From the NCBI GenBank assembly GCA_946481275.1, contig CAMLMV010000051.1, forward strand, positions 1 through 49,262: a stretch of 49,262 bases of DNA. The letters run 5' to 3'. The notes under the pieces were generated by a model. The model saw only the letters and a program-made list of their open reading frames with translations. It had not been told where the DNA came from and searched no databases. Positions within the stretch are counted from its first letter, which is position 1, and every line of letters begins with the position of its first letter. Source of the DNA: an uncultured Massilia sp. Its GTDB lineage: Bacteria > Pseudomonadota > Gammaproteobacteria > Burkholderiales > Burkholderiaceae. Both the position numbers and the translations under genes were made by a program. Below are positions 1-9,800 of this stretch, one piece after another.

Positions 1-50
1 TACTGCATGAGACTGCGCAGATTTGGCTAAGTTCCCGTCGAACTGATTAA

Positions 51-257
51 ACCCTTGTAGACCAAGGTATCGACCCGCGCCAGGAAAAAGCAGCAAAGCA
101 GGTTGCGGCGGAGTTCGCACGCATTGAGGCAAAGTGTCAGGACGTTATCCTGGAAGACGCTTGGGAACGTTTTTATTCAGTCGGTGATGGCTTTTTTCAT
201 TCTTTACAGCATCACGATTGGATGGTGCTGAGTACAGAATCAAGAAAACATTGTTGA
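51..257 (+). pseudogene. Remnant of a phage-type (P4-like) tyrosine integrase
   Basis: An open frame without a usable start codon runs to a TGA at 255-257. Its first part contains LVDQGIDPRQEK followed by an alanine/lysine-rich helix and then VILEDAWERFY. This matches the N-terminal arm-binding region of P4-type integrases, where a GxDP motif precedes a helix and the start of the core-binding domain. Upstream in the same frame there is a stop at 48-50, with more codons before it (down to about position 3) that could be earlier integrase sequence. The catalytic domain (R...HxxR...Y) is missing and the frame ends in unrelated residues. I read this as a decayed fragment. It lies on the 3' side of tRNA-His, a usual place for island integrases. 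The family assignment rests on a short motif only. Confidence 0.55.
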
Positions 258-300
258 GTTTCGCATTTTTGTTCGCCGGGGTTTGGTTAGGCTCCTCCAA

Positions 301-1065
301 CTACCCTACGATCGCGTCCACGATGCTCACAAGCCCGTTCCAGACGCAGTGGGCCAGGATCGAGGTTCCCAAGCCGAAGCGTAGACGCAGGAAACTGAGC
401 ACCAACCCGAGCACAAGCTGGGAGCTCACCGCGAAGACGACCAGCCCGGCACGCCAGCCGATCGCCGGGTCAGATACGTAGTTAATGATGTGGACGAGGG
501 CGAACGCGAGCGCATAGCCGCGCACGATCAGCGGGTAGCGCGCGACGAATGCACGGCCACGGCGCCAGCGCAGGATGGCTTCGGCCTCCGCCCCCATGCG
601 GCGTCGGATGGCCACATCAATCAATAACGCCACGCTCGTCACTGCGGCAATTGCCAGCGGACTCTGCCATCCCTGCACGAACAGGGCGATCAGCGCAGGC
701 ATCCCACACATCGTCCAGCGCGCGCTGCGTAGCCCCGCCCGAAACAGCAGCTCTTCCACGAGGGGGCCAACCGTCACGCTGAGGACCAGGAACGTTCCTC
801 CCTCGACATCGATGCAGGACCTTAGCCCGATCAAGCTTCGTAACAACAGCAAAGTTGGTATCGACACCAGCAGCGCGAACAGCGCAGTGAACGCAATCAG
901 CGTGGCAATTGTCCGAAACACCCGGCCCGGCTTTTCACGGCGGGGACGGCCACGCTTGGGCAATCTGACGAAGACAAAGAATTCCGCGAGGTCGGCAGGC
1001 AGACGCGTCTTTCCGCTCCTTGCGCCGTGCGCGACGCTGCTGTCCAGATTGGTCGTGGGGATCAA
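301..1065 (-). CDS. CPBP family intramembrane glutamic endopeptidase
   Basis: A 254-residue membrane protein. It carries the three conserved motifs of the CPBP (Abi/CAAX protease) family: EELLFR (EExxxR) near residue 105, FALVH (FxxxH) near residue 188 and HCVWN (HxxxN) close to the C-terminus. These form the catalytic Glu/His site inside the membrane. Several hydrophobic helices are visible, the first around residues 52-78. The N-terminal 45 residues are basic and soluble. Members cleave peptides or prenylated proteins within the membrane, or act in bacteriocin immunity; the substrate here is unknown. It stands alone between an integrase remnant and tRNA-His, so it may be cargo of a decayed island. 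The ATG at 1065 is the first in frame; no strong ribosome binding site decides it. Confidence 0.8.
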   Translation of the reverse strand: MIPTTNLDSSVAHGARSGKTRLPADLAEFFVFVRLPKRGRPRREKPGRVFRTIATLIAFTALFALLVSIPTLLLLRSLIGLRSCIDVEGGTFLVLSVTVGPLVEELLFRAGLRSARWTMCGMPALIALFVQGWQSPLAIAAVTSVALLIDVAIRRRMGAEAEAILRWRRGRAFVARYPLIVRGYALAFALVHIINYVSDPAIGWRAGLVVFAVSSQLVLGLVLSFLRLRFGLGTSILAHCVWNGLVSIVDAIVG

Positions 1066-1310
1066 GAAATTCCTTGGTTATCTCGTCATGTCCGCTTGTG
1101 GCCGAGCCCGGCCGCTGAGCTCAGTGTAAGGCTCTTGTTGCTCCGAAGACAAGGAATTCCCGGGGCCGAACCAAGCGTCAACGGAACATAAGTTCGCTAT
1201 CGGGCATCGGCAGGCTTTCAAAGAGCCGAACGCTCGTGATTGGTAAGCGTGAACTAGCGCTGTTTCGACATAATGGACGCGAAACCCTGCACAGTGCCTA
1301 CATGACTTTT

Positions 1311-1343
1311 AAAAAGCAAAAAGCCCAGTTCGAAAACTGGGCT
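1311..1343 (-). terminator. Rho-independent terminator of tRNA-His
   Basis: On the minus strand a 9-bp stem (AGCCCAGTT / AACTGGGCT) with a TTCG loop is followed directly by a T-rich tail (TTTTGCTTTTT). It lies about 20 nt downstream of the tRNA-His CCA end and fits as its terminator. Confidence 0.85.
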
Positions 1344-1362
1344 AAGTGCTTGATATTCTTGG

Positions 1363-1436
1363 GGTGGCTGATGGGACTCGAACCCACGACAACAGGAATC
1401 ACAATCCTGGACTCTACCAACTGAGCTACAGCCACC
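1363..1436 (-). tRNA. tRNA-His (anticodon GTG)
   Basis: Read on the minus strand, the gene starts GGTGGCTG and ends CAGCCACC, with CCA encoded at 1362-1360. The D arm (GCTCAGTTGGTAGAG), the anticodon loop with GTG (ATTGTGAT) and the T arm (GTCGTGGGTTCGAGTCCCA) are all intact. The extra 5' G opposite the C discriminator base is the hallmark of tRNA-His. A promoter lies just upstream at 1479-1507 and a terminator just downstream. Confidence 0.97.
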
Positions 1437-1478
1437 ACTGTCTTGCTTGCTGTCTCGTTGTTGCCGAGACAGAACGAG

Positions 1479-1507
1479 ATTATATAGGGTCATTCGCATT
1501 CTGGCAA
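1479..1507 (-). promoter_or_regulatory. Sigma-70 promoter of tRNA-His
   Basis: On the minus strand, TTGCCA (1507-1502) and a perfect TATAAT (1484-1479) are separated by 17 nt. The tRNA begins about 43 nt downstream of the -10 box. Confidence 0.8.
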
Positions 1508-1538
1508 ATCGAGTTTTGCCCAGCAGTGCAGCCGACCC

Positions 1539-2378
1539 TCAGGCGCCCCCAAAGGAGGCCTCGTGCACCGGCGGATCGATGCCGATCAGACTGTTGAACG
1601 CGGCCGACAGCGCGGTGGCGCTGGCGCTGGTCCAAGCCTCCAGCGTGCCCGGTGCATCGGCAGAAGCAGAACGCAGCAACCGCCCCGCATCCAGCAACCG
1701 CACCAGCTGGCGCGTCACGGCGTCGCCCGTATCCACGAGCGTGACGCCCCGTGCGCCGGTCGCTGCGATCACGTCCTCGATCGCGGCGCGTACGAGCGGG
1801 TAGTGCGTGCAGCCCAGGACGAGGGTGTCGGCGCCCTGCTCGAGCAGCGGCGTCACGTAGCGCTGCAGCAGCTCGCGCGTGCCTTCCGTGTCGCCCAGCT
1901 CGATCCGGTCGACGAGGCCGCGGCATGGCTGCAGCAGGAATTGCGCGTTCGTCGCTTCCGTGATCTGGTCGCGCAGTTGCAGGAACTTGGTGCCGGCCAG
2001 CGTGCGTTCCGTGGCCAGTACGCCGACCTTGCCGCTGCGCGTCGCCGCCGCTGCCGGCTTCAGGCCCGGTTCCACGCCGACGATGGGCAGGTCGGGGAAG
2101 GTCTCGCGCATCAGGCGAACCGCGGAAATGGTCGCCGTGTTGCACGCCACGACGATTGCCTTGACGCCCCGTTCGACGAGGAAGCGGGCCACCGCCAGCG
2201 ATCGTTCGGCGACGACGTGTTCGGGCTTGTCGCCGTACGGGGCGAAGCCCGTGTCGGCCACGTAGATCAGATGTTCGTGCGGGAGTTGTGCGCGGATGTG
2301 GCGCAGGATCGACAGGCCGCCGAGGCCGGAGTCGAAGACGCCGATGGGCGCATCGTTGGTGGACGTGGATGTGGACAT
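1539..2378 (-). CDS. murI: Glutamate racemase
   Basis: This 279-residue cytoplasmic enzyme interconverts L- and D-glutamate and supplies D-Glu for peptidoglycan. It has the family's N-terminal GVFDSGLGGLS motif, YVADTGFAPYG (D-T-x-x-x-P-Y-G type), and both catalytic cysteine motifs, ACNTAT and GCTHYP, which act as the two acid/base residues. Length is normal for the family. It is downstream of fumarase on the same strand, with a GC-rich hairpin in the 43-nt gap. The start at 2378 gives a short serine/threonine-rich leader before the conserved IGVFDSG; other starts are possible but no better supported. Confidence 0.96.
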   Translation of the reverse strand: MSTSTSTNDAPIGVFDSGLGGLSILRHIRAQLPHEHLIYVADTGFAPYGDKPEHVVAERSLAVARFLVERGVKAIVVACNTATISAVRLMRETFPDLPIVGVEPGLKPAAAATRSGKVGVLATERTLAGTKFLQLRDQITEATNAQFLLQPCRGLVDRIELGDTEGTRELLQRYVTPLLEQGADTLVLGCTHYPLVRAAIEDVIAATGARGVTLVDTGDAVTRQLVRLLDAGRLLRSASADAPGTLEAWTSASATALSAAFNSLIGIDPPVHEASFGGA

Positions 2379-2391
2379 GGATGGATTGTAA

Positions 2392-2414
2392 GACGGGCGG
2401 CCGGGCCGCCCGTC
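2392..2414 (-). terminator. GC-rich hairpin between fumarase and murI
   Basis: A perfect 10-bp inverted repeat (GACGGGCGGC / GCCGCCCGTC) with a 3-nt loop lies between the fumarase stop and the murI start. The T tract on the minus strand is weak (CTTACA), so it may act as an attenuator or an mRNA 3' stabiliser rather than a full terminator. Confidence 0.5.
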
Positions 2415-2421
2415 CCATGCA

Positions 2422-3948
2422 TTACGCCGGGATCAGCTTCAGCGACTCGATCTTCGCAGCCCATTCCTTCGGACCGGTCTGGTGCACCGAGGTACCCGTC
2501 GCATCGACGGCCACCGTCACCGGCATGTCCTTGACTTCGAACTCGTAGATCGCTTCCATGCCCAGGTCTTCGAAGCCGACGACCTTCGCCGACTTGATCG
2601 CCTTCGACACGAGGTATGCCGAACCGCCGACGGCCATCAGGTAGGCCGACTTGTGGTTCTTGATCGCCTCGATGGCAGCCGGGCCGCGTTCGGCCTTGCC
2701 GATCATCGCGATCAGGCCCGTCTTCTCGAGCATCATGTCGGTGAACTTGTCCATGCGGGTCGCCGTCGTCGGGCCGGCCGGGCCCACGACTTCGTCACGC
2801 ACCGGATCGACCGGGCCGACGTAGTAGATCACGCGGTTCGTGAAGTCGACCGGCAGCTGTTCGCCTTTCGCCAGCATGTCCTGGATGCGCTTGTGCGCGG
2901 CGTCGCGGCCCGTCAGCATCTTGCCGTTCAGGAGCAGGGTCTGGCCCGGCTGCCACGATGCGACTTCTTCCTTCGTCAGCGTGTCGAGGTTGACGCTCTT
3001 CGACTTCTGCGTGTCCGGGGTCCAGTTCACATCCGGCCAGGTCGACAGCGCCGGCGGTTCGATGTACGACGGGCCCGAGCCGTCCAGCACGAAGTGCGCG
3101 TGGCGGGTGGCGGCGCAGTTCGGGATCATCGCGACCGGCTTCGATGCGGCGTGGGTCGGGTACATGTTGATCTTCACGTCCAGCACGGTCGTCAGGCCGC
3201 CCAGGCCCTGAGCGCCGATGCCCAGTGCGTTGATCTTGTCGCACAGTTCGATACGCAGCTCTTCCAGCTTGTTCTGCGGGCCGCGTGCTTTCAGTTCGTA
3301 CATGTCGATGTCTTCCATCAGCGACTCCTTGGCCATCAGCATGGCCTTTTCGGCGGAGCCGCCGATACCGATGCCCAGCATGCCAGGCGGGCACCAGCCG
3401 GCGCCCATCAGCGGGACGGTCTTGAGGACCCAGTCGACCAGCGAGTCGGACGGATTCAGCATGACGAACTTGGTCTTGTTCTCCGAGCCGCCGCCCTTTG
3501 CGGCGACCATCACGTCGACCGTATCGCCCGGCACCAGTTCCATGTGCACGACGGCCGGGGTGTTGTCCCTGGTGTTCTTGCGCTCGAAGTGCGGGTCGGC
3601 GACGATCGAGGCGCGCAGCTTGTTGTCGGCGAAGTTGTACGCGCGGCGCACGCCTTCGTTGACGGCGTCGGTGATCGAGCCGCTGCCGAAGCCTTCGAAG
3701 CGCACGTTCATGCCGATCTTCAGGAACACGTTGACGATGCCGGTGTCCTGGCAGATCGGGCGCTTGCCTTCCGCGCACATGCGCGAGTTGGTCAGGATCT
3801 GCGCGATGGCGTCCTTGGCGGCCGGGCTCTGCTCGGCCTCGTAGGCGCGCGCCAGGTGCTGGATGTAGTCGGCGGGGTGGTAGTAGCTGATGTACTGGAG
3901 GGCGCTAGCGACCGATTCGATCAGGTCGTCCTGTTTAATGACAGTCAT
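2422..3948 (-). CDS. fumA: Class I fumarate hydratase (4Fe-4S)
   Basis: A 508-residue fumarase converting fumarate and malate in the TCA cycle. It is the iron-sulfur class I type, with the alpha (N-terminal) and beta (C-terminal) parts fused in one chain. Conserved cysteine motifs that bind the cluster are visible: KRPICQDTGI near residue 66, GAGWCPPGMLGIG near 184 and NCAATRHAHF near 280. The beta domain carries GPAGPTTATRMDKF, typical of the family. Length matches the single-chain class I enzymes. The start ATG at 3948 opens on MTVIKQDDLIESVASALQYI; upstream GCGAGACCC is a weak ribosome binding site. It sits 36 nt downstream of the yqhA-like gene, probably cotranscribed. Confidence 0.95.
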   Translation of the reverse strand: MTVIKQDDLIESVASALQYISYYHPADYIQHLARAYEAEQSPAAKDAIAQILTNSRMCAEGKRPICQDTGIVNVFLKIGMNVRFEGFGSGSITDAVNEGVRRAYNFADNKLRASIVADPHFERKNTRDNTPAVVHMELVPGDTVDVMVAAKGGGSENKTKFVMLNPSDSLVDWVLKTVPLMGAGWCPPGMLGIGIGGSAEKAMLMAKESLMEDIDMYELKARGPQNKLEELRIELCDKINALGIGAQGLGGLTTVLDVKINMYPTHAASKPVAMIPNCAATRHAHFVLDGSGPSYIEPPALSTWPDVNWTPDTQKSKSVNLDTLTKEEVASWQPGQTLLLNGKMLTGRDAAHKRIQDMLAKGEQLPVDFTNRVIYYVGPVDPVRDEVVGPAGPTTATRMDKFTDMMLEKTGLIAMIGKAERGPAAIEAIKNHKSAYLMAVGGSAYLVSKAIKSAKVVGFEDLGMEAIYEFEVKDMPVTVAVDATGTSVHQTGPKEWAAKIESLKLIPA

Positions 3949-3984
3949 GTGGGTCTCGCTGTGGGGTCTTGGATTACGGTGGAA

Positions 3985-4596
3985 TCAGTGGTGCTTGTTG
4001 TCACTCTGGGTATTCATCATGATCCGGTCGGTGTAGGCGATCGCCATTGCCGACAGCAGGAACACGGCGTGGATGCAGGTCTGCGCGATGATCGTCTTCG
4101 CGTCGTAGGACTGGGCGTTGATGAACGTCTTGAGCAGGTGGATCGACGAGATGCCGATGATCGCCATCGCCAGCTTGGTCTTCAGCACGGACGCGTTCAC
4201 GTGCGACAGCCATTCCGGCTGGTCCGGATGGTCTTCCAGGTACATGCGCGACACGAACGTCTCGTAGCCGCCCACGATCACCATGATCAGGAGGTTCGAG
4301 ATCATGACGACGTCGATGAGGCCCAGCACGACGAGCATGATCGTCGTTTCGTTCAATTTGTTCGGCAGCGGCGCGCCCGGCACGGCGACGGCCTGGAAGA
4401 TGTGCTGCAGCGCGGCTTCGTTGCCCATCGCGGCCAGGACGAGGTCCTTCAGTTCGACCCAGAAATGGAACACGTAAACGCATTGCGCGAGGATCAGGCC
4501 GAGGTAAAGGGGCAGTTGCAGCCAGCGGCTGGCGAACATGAAACTGGCGAGTGCGCTGCGTTTGCGCGGGCTGGAGGAGGGTTGCGAATCGTGCAT
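3985..4596 (-). CDS. yqhA: UPF0114 family inner-membrane protein (YqhA-like)
   Basis: A 203-residue membrane protein matching the YqhA/TIGR00645 family by its pattern: the N-terminal FMFASRWLQLPLYLGLI, the long hydrophobic helix IMLVVLGLIDVVMISNLLIMV split by charged turns, and the conserved segment GGYETFVSRM followed by WLSHVNASVLKTKLA. Four membrane helices are apparent (about residues 25-45, 87-108, 140-160 and 168-190). The role of the family is not established. It lies directly before the fumarase gene on the same strand and diverges from acs with a 213-nt shared upstream region. Confidence 0.88.
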   Translation of the reverse strand: MHDSQPSSSPRKRSALASFMFASRWLQLPLYLGLILAQCVYVFHFWVELKDLVLAAMGNEAALQHIFQAVAVPGAPLPNKLNETTIMLVVLGLIDVVMISNLLIMVIVGGYETFVSRMYLEDHPDQPEWLSHVNASVLKTKLAMAIIGISSIHLLKTFINAQSYDAKTIIAQTCIHAVFLLSAMAIAYTDRIMMNTQSDNKHH

Positions 4597-4809
4597 CTAA
4601 GCGGGCTTTCCAATGCGGCGGCGGTCAGGACAGCTCAACATTCTACACCCGCCGGGCGTTGCCGGCATGGCGTCGTGGTATGCGGAAGGTTGATAGAATG
4701 GCCAGCGGGGATGCCGCCAGTGCGCCGACCGGGCTCTGTAAGGGCTCAGTAAGCGAGGGCGCCTAAGGTATTGGGCAAACACTACACTATCAAAACATAG
4801 GAGACTAGT

Positions 4810-6801
4810 ATGGCCGAGAACGAGACCCAGCAGCAGGGATTGCAGGAAAACCGCGTATTCCAGCCGCCCGCACAATTCACCGCCAATGCCGCGATTTCCG
4901 GCATGGATGCGTACAACAAGCTGTGCGCCGAAGCCGCCAGCGACTACGAAGGTTTCTGGGCCCGCCTGGCGCGCGAGAACGTCGCCTGGCACAAACCCTT
5001 CACGCAAACCCTCGACGAATCGAATGCGCCATTCTACAAATGGTTCGCGGATGGCCAGCTGAACGCGTCGTACAACTGCCTCGACCGCCAGATCGAGAAC
5101 GGCAACGGCGACAAGACGGCGATCATCTTCGAAGCGGACGACGGCGCCGTCACCCGCGCCACGTACCGCGAACTGCACGAACGCGTGTGCAAATTCGCCA
5201 ACGGCCTGAAAGCCCGCGGCATCAAGAAGGGTGACCGCGTCATCATCTACATGTCGATGTCGATCGAAGGCGTGGCCGCGATGCAGGCGTGCGCGCGCAT
5301 CGGTGCGACGCACTCCGTCGTGTTCGGCGGCTTCTCCGCGAAATCGCTGCAGGAGCGCATCATCGACGCGGGCGCCGTCGCCGTCATCACGGCCGACGAG
5401 CAGCTGCGCGGCGGTAAATCGCTGCCGCTGAAAGCCATCGTCGACGAGGCGCTGGCGATGGGCGGCTGCGAGACGATCCGCGACGTCATCGTCTACAAGC
5501 GCACCGGCGGCAACATCAACTTCCAGGAAGGCCGCGACCTGTGGCTGCACGACCTCGTCGACGGCCAGAGCGGCGAGTGCGAGCCGGAGTGGGTGGATGC
5601 GGAACATCCGCTGTTCATCCTCTACACCTCGGGCTCGACGGGCACGCCGAAGGGCGTCCAGCACTCGACCGGCGGCTACCTGCTGTGGGCCGCGCTGACG
5701 ATGAAGTGGACCTTCGACATCAAGCCGGACGACGTCTACTGGTGCACGGCCGACATCGGCTGGGTGACGGGCCACACGTACATCTGCTACGGCCCGACGG
5801 CCGTCGGCGCCACCCAGGTCGTGTTCGAAGGCGTGCCGACGTTCCCGAACGCCGGCCGCTTCTGGGAGACGATCGCCAAGCACAAGGTCAGCATCTTCTA
5901 CACGGCGCCGACGGCGATCCGTTCGCTGATCAAGGCGTCCAACACGGACGAGAAGGTGCATCCGCAGAACTACGACCTGTCCAGCCTGCGCCTGCTGGGC
6001 ACCGTCGGCGAACCGATCAATCCGGAAGCGTGGATGTGGTACTACACGCAGATCGGCGGCCAGCGCTGCCCGATCGTGGACACCTTCTGGCAGACGGAAA
6101 CGGGCGGCCACATGATCACCCCGCTGCCGGGCGCGACGCCGATGGTGCCGGGTTCCTGCACGTTGCCGCTGCCGGGCATCATGGCCGCCATCGTCGACGA
6201 AGCCGGCCACGACGTGCCGAACGGGCAGGGCGGCATCCTGGTCGTGAAGCGTCCGTGGCCGTCGATGATCCGCACCATCTGGAACAACCCGGACCGTTTC
6301 CGCAGCGCCTACTACCCGGATGAACTGGGCGGCAAGTACTACCTGGCCGGCGACGGCGCGATCCGCAACAAGGACACGGGCTATTTCACCATCACGGGCC
6401 GCATCGACGACGTGCTGAACGTCTCGGGCCACCGCATGGGCACGATGGAGATCGAGTCCGCCCTGGTCGCGCACCCGATCGTGGCGGAAGCGGCGGTCGT
6501 CGGCAAGCCGGACGAGACGACGGGCGAGGCGATCTGCGCGTTCGTCGTGCTGAAACAGGCGCGTCCGACCGGCGAGGAAGCGAAGAAGCTGGCCGCCGAG
6601 CTGCGCAACTGGGTCGGCAAGGAGATCGGTCCGATCGCCAAGCCGAAAGAGATCCGCTTCGGCGACAACCTGCCGAAGACCCGTTCCGGCAAGATCATGC
6701 GCCGCCTGCTGCGCGTGCTGGCCAAGGGCGAGACCATCACCCAGGACATCTCGACCTTGGAAAACCCGGCCATCCTGGAACAGCTGAAGGAATCTGCCTG
6801 A
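4810..6801 (+). CDS. acs: Acetyl-CoA synthetase (AMP-forming)
   Basis: A 663-residue cytosolic adenylate-forming enzyme that turns acetate, ATP and CoA into acetyl-CoA. Visible motifs are the P-loop-like [11 protein letters not shown] near residue 275, [10 protein letters not shown] near 425, the hinge region [15 protein letters not shown] near 532, and the C-terminal TRSGKIMRR near 620, whose lysine is the usual acetylation control site. Length equals the family norm. The start is set by AGGAGA 5-10 nt before the ATG. No clear sigma-70 promoter was found in the 213-nt divergent region shared with the yqhA-like gene. A hairpin terminator follows the stop. Confidence 0.97.
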   Translation: MAENETQQQGLQENRVFQPPAQFTANAAISGMDAYNKLCAEAASDYEGFWARLARENVAWHKPFTQTLDESNAPFYKWFADGQLNASYNCLDRQIENGNGDKTAIIFEADDGAVTRATYRELHERVCKFANGLKARGIKKGDRVIIYMSMSIEGVAAMQACARIGATHSVVFGGFSAKSLQERIIDAGAVAVITADEQLRGGKSLPLKAIVDEALAMGGCETIRDVIVYKRTGGNINFQEGRDLWLHDLVDGQSGECEPEWVDAEHPLFILYTSGSTGTPKGVQHSTGGYLLWAALTMKWTFDIKPDDVYWCTADIGWVTGHTYICYGPTAVGATQVVFEGVPTFPNAGRFWETIAKHKVSIFYTAPTAIRSLIKASNTDEKVHPQNYDLSSLRLLGTVGEPINPEAWMWYYTQIGGQRCPIVDTFWQTETGGHMITPLPGATPMVPGSCTLPLPGIMAAIVDEAGHDVPNGQGGILVVKRPWPSMIRTIWNNPDRFRSAYYPDELGGKYYLAGDGAIRNKDTGYFTITGRIDDVLNVSGHRMGTMEIESALVAHPIVAEAAVVGKPDETTGEAICAFVVLKQARPTGEEAKKLAAELRNWVGKEIGPIAKPKEIRFGDNLPKTRSGKIMRRLLRVLAKGETITQDISTLENPAILEQLKESA

Positions 6802-6844
6802 CCATTCGGGCGCGTGATCGGTTACACTGATCACAGCAGAGTTG

Positions 6845-6878
6845 ACGCCGCGCCGGGAGACCGGAGCGGCGTTTTTTT
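6845..6878 (+). terminator. Rho-independent terminator of acs
   Basis: ACGCCGC (6845-6851) pairs with GCGGCGT (6866-6872) and is followed by seven T. The T run overlaps the stop codon of the convergent helicase gene at 6877-6879. Confidence 0.85.
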
Positions 6879-9800
6879 ATTGAGGCAGCGCCATCGTTTC
6901 CTGCGGACGCGCCGGAATCGCCTGGAGCGGCAGCAGATCCATGACGTCGCAGAACAGCGCCCGGTTCTGCCAGTCGTCCCGGTCGCCGATCACATAGAAG
7001 CGCCGCTTGGCCCGCGTCGCTGCCACGTTCAGGAGATTCGGCTCCGAAACGGCCCAGTTGCGGGCGCCCGCACCGGCCGTGTTGCCGCCCAGGACCATGA
7101 TGACGACCATCGCCTCCTTGCCCTGCATGGTGTGGATCGTGCCGAACACCATGCCGTTGCCGACGATTCGTTTGAGGTTGTTGCGGACGTCCGTGAACGG
7201 CGTGATGACGGAGATGTCCTTGGCGTCGACGCCGTCCGCGCGCAAATGCGCCAACAGCGCCTGCAAGGCCTGGCCTTCCTCGGGAACCCAGTTCCCCTGC
7301 GATGTGCCCTTGACGTGGATCCACCCGGTCGGCAAGCTGGCGCGGGTTTCTTTTTCCGGCTTGGGCGCCAGCGTGCCGTACACCATGGCCCCGTCGTAGG
7401 CGATGCGGTTGGCAAGCGCATACATCGGCCTGTCGCAACGGCGATGCACGACCAACGGCAGGCCGACCCACGTCTTGCTGCCGGACGGTCCGGCCAGGCG
7501 GCCCCACGGGGTGGCTTCGTCGGCCAGGGTTTGCGCGGATTGCCGGTTCGGGAGCCAGTGCGCATCGACCTGGTAACGCGTGCGCATGTGTTCCAGCGCC
7601 GCGTCGGACACGGTGACGATGGGCTTGAGCTGCAGGGGATCTCCCACCAGCACGGCGCGCCGGGCGCGCCACAGTGCGCCCACCGCGGCCTGCGGCGGCG
7701 CCTGCCCGGCCTCGTCCACCATCAGCCACCCGATTTCGCCGGCCCGCAACGAGCCGAACGAGCGGGAAAACGACGCGAAGGTGCTGCTCAACACCGGAAC
7801 GACCATGAACAACGACGCCCAGGCCGAACGAATGGCGTCGCGCGACAGGCCCTGGAAGCGTGCGCCCGTCACGAGTGCGTTGGCGAGGAAGAGGTTGGTG
7901 CGCATCCGCGCCGCCTCCAGCTCGAAGAACGTCCGCTGGAGCTTGAGGGCCTGGACGAAGACGCGCGCGCGCGCCTGGCGCCAGCCTTCGATCTGCCAGG
8001 GCTCGGCCAGCTCGATGGCATCGCCACGGCCGATCGCATCGCTTTGCAGCCAGGCGACGAGGTGATCCGCCCGGTGCCCGGCGGCCAGGCCGGTCGCGTC
8101 CCGCGTCAGTGCCTTATCCTGCTCCTGCAAGCGAAGAAGGTCGCGGCGCGCTTCGGCGCTCTCCTGTTCCAGACTCGCCCGCGACGTGTCGAGTTGCCTG
8201 GCGAGGCGCGCGATCCGGGCGACTTCGGCCGAGGCCAGGTCACGTTCGGCCTCCAGCAACGCCTGCAACGCATTCCATTCGCGTTGCGCCTTCCACAGGC
8301 TGAACAACTTCGCCCAGAAACCCGGTTTGCGGGTGAGGTGCTGCTTGAGCGTATCCAGGCTGGTCTTGAGCGCGAGGCCGGCCGGGCGGCCTTCGTCGGC
8401 ATCCAGGTGCGCGAGCCGCGCCACCGTGTCGGCCAGTTTGCGTTCGAGGATGGCTGCCGCGCCGGTTTTGTCGGCGATCGTCTTCCGGGTCTGGCAGATC
8501 GTCCGGATCAACGCGTGGATGCGGCTTGCATCGGCGCCGGCCTTGCGCGCCTCCTCCTTGACCGCCGCGTAGTCCGACACCGCCTGCCGCCACATCGCCT
8601 GGCGTTGCTCGGTGGAGCGGCCCGCGTTGACCTCAACCTGCGCGCTCAGCCAGGCCAGGAAGCCCTGCGGGCCCGGAGCTTGCCCCGGTTGCGCGTCGTC
8701 GCCCGGGATGGCCTCGTCGTCGTCGTCGTCCGTTTCCGTGTCCGGCCTGGCGGTGCTGGAGTAGGGACGCTGGCCGAAGAAATAGCGATCGACGAACGTC
8801 GTGCGTCGGGCCTTGCTGCCCAAAGCGCCGGAAATCATTCCCCACGCCGGTTTGCCGCTGAGCAGTTCGCCCAGTTCGGCGAAATACTCGGCGTCGGGCA
8901 ACCAGCTCGCGTCGATCTTGTCACGCTGCGGCAATTCGAGTGTGACGTTTTCCACCGCGCCGTTGTTGGACGACGCGACGACGATCTCGAACCCGAAGAG
9001 TACCGGGTCAAGTTTAAAACTCGCCTGTTGCTTGCCGCCGTCGTTGGCGACTTCGCGTCCGTCGCTCACGAAGCCGTCGGAGGCGCGCCGCAGTTGGGCA
9101 AGCGCATCGGCGCGGCCGGTGACGATCGCGGCGACCAGGTCGCGCAGCAGCGTCGTCTTACCCGTGCCCGGCGGGCCGTTGATGCCGAGCAGTCCCTGGT
9201 CGCCGGCGAGCGTCGACAGGATCGTGTTCACGGCCAGCTGCTGGGAGTGCACCAGTCCCAGATGCCGCTCGGTGGGCCAGCAACTGTCGGCGTAGGCATC
9301 CGGCATGAGCCGCTCGATCAGCGGCAGCGATGCCCGGTCGTCGTCGACGTGCAGGCGCCGCTGCGGATCGTGCCGGCGCAGGTATTGATCGAGCGGTGCG
9401 CTCGTTTCGCCGTGATGGATGGCGGCAGCGACGCCGGCCAGATCGCCGAGCAGGAAGCTGTTGAGCGGATCCTCTTCCGGCTCGCGCTTGTCCGGCCTGA
9501 CGGGTTGGGAGCGGAAACGGCACACGGGCCGCTCCGCACGGCCGAACAAGTCCGCCAGGCCCAGGAACCCGACCACCCAATCCGTCAGTGTGCGCAGGGC
9601 GTCGCCGGTGACGCGGCCCGTGAGCAGTGCGCTCGCCTGGTCGGCGGCGGCCTTTTGATCGAGGTCGAATCCCGCCGTCCAGTCTTTGCCGGCCAACACC
9701 CGTCCCAGCATCCACGCTTCCGTGGACAGCACGAAGCTGTCGTCGACCATGTGGCCGGCCATGGTGAATTTTGCGGCAAACACTGCCGATTCCCGGAATT

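Noticed and set aside
2482..4752. Plus-strand open frame of 756 codons across fumarase and yqhA
   Set aside because: It is an antisense shadow of two well-supported genes, rich in His/Arg/Val as expected from high-GC reverse frames.
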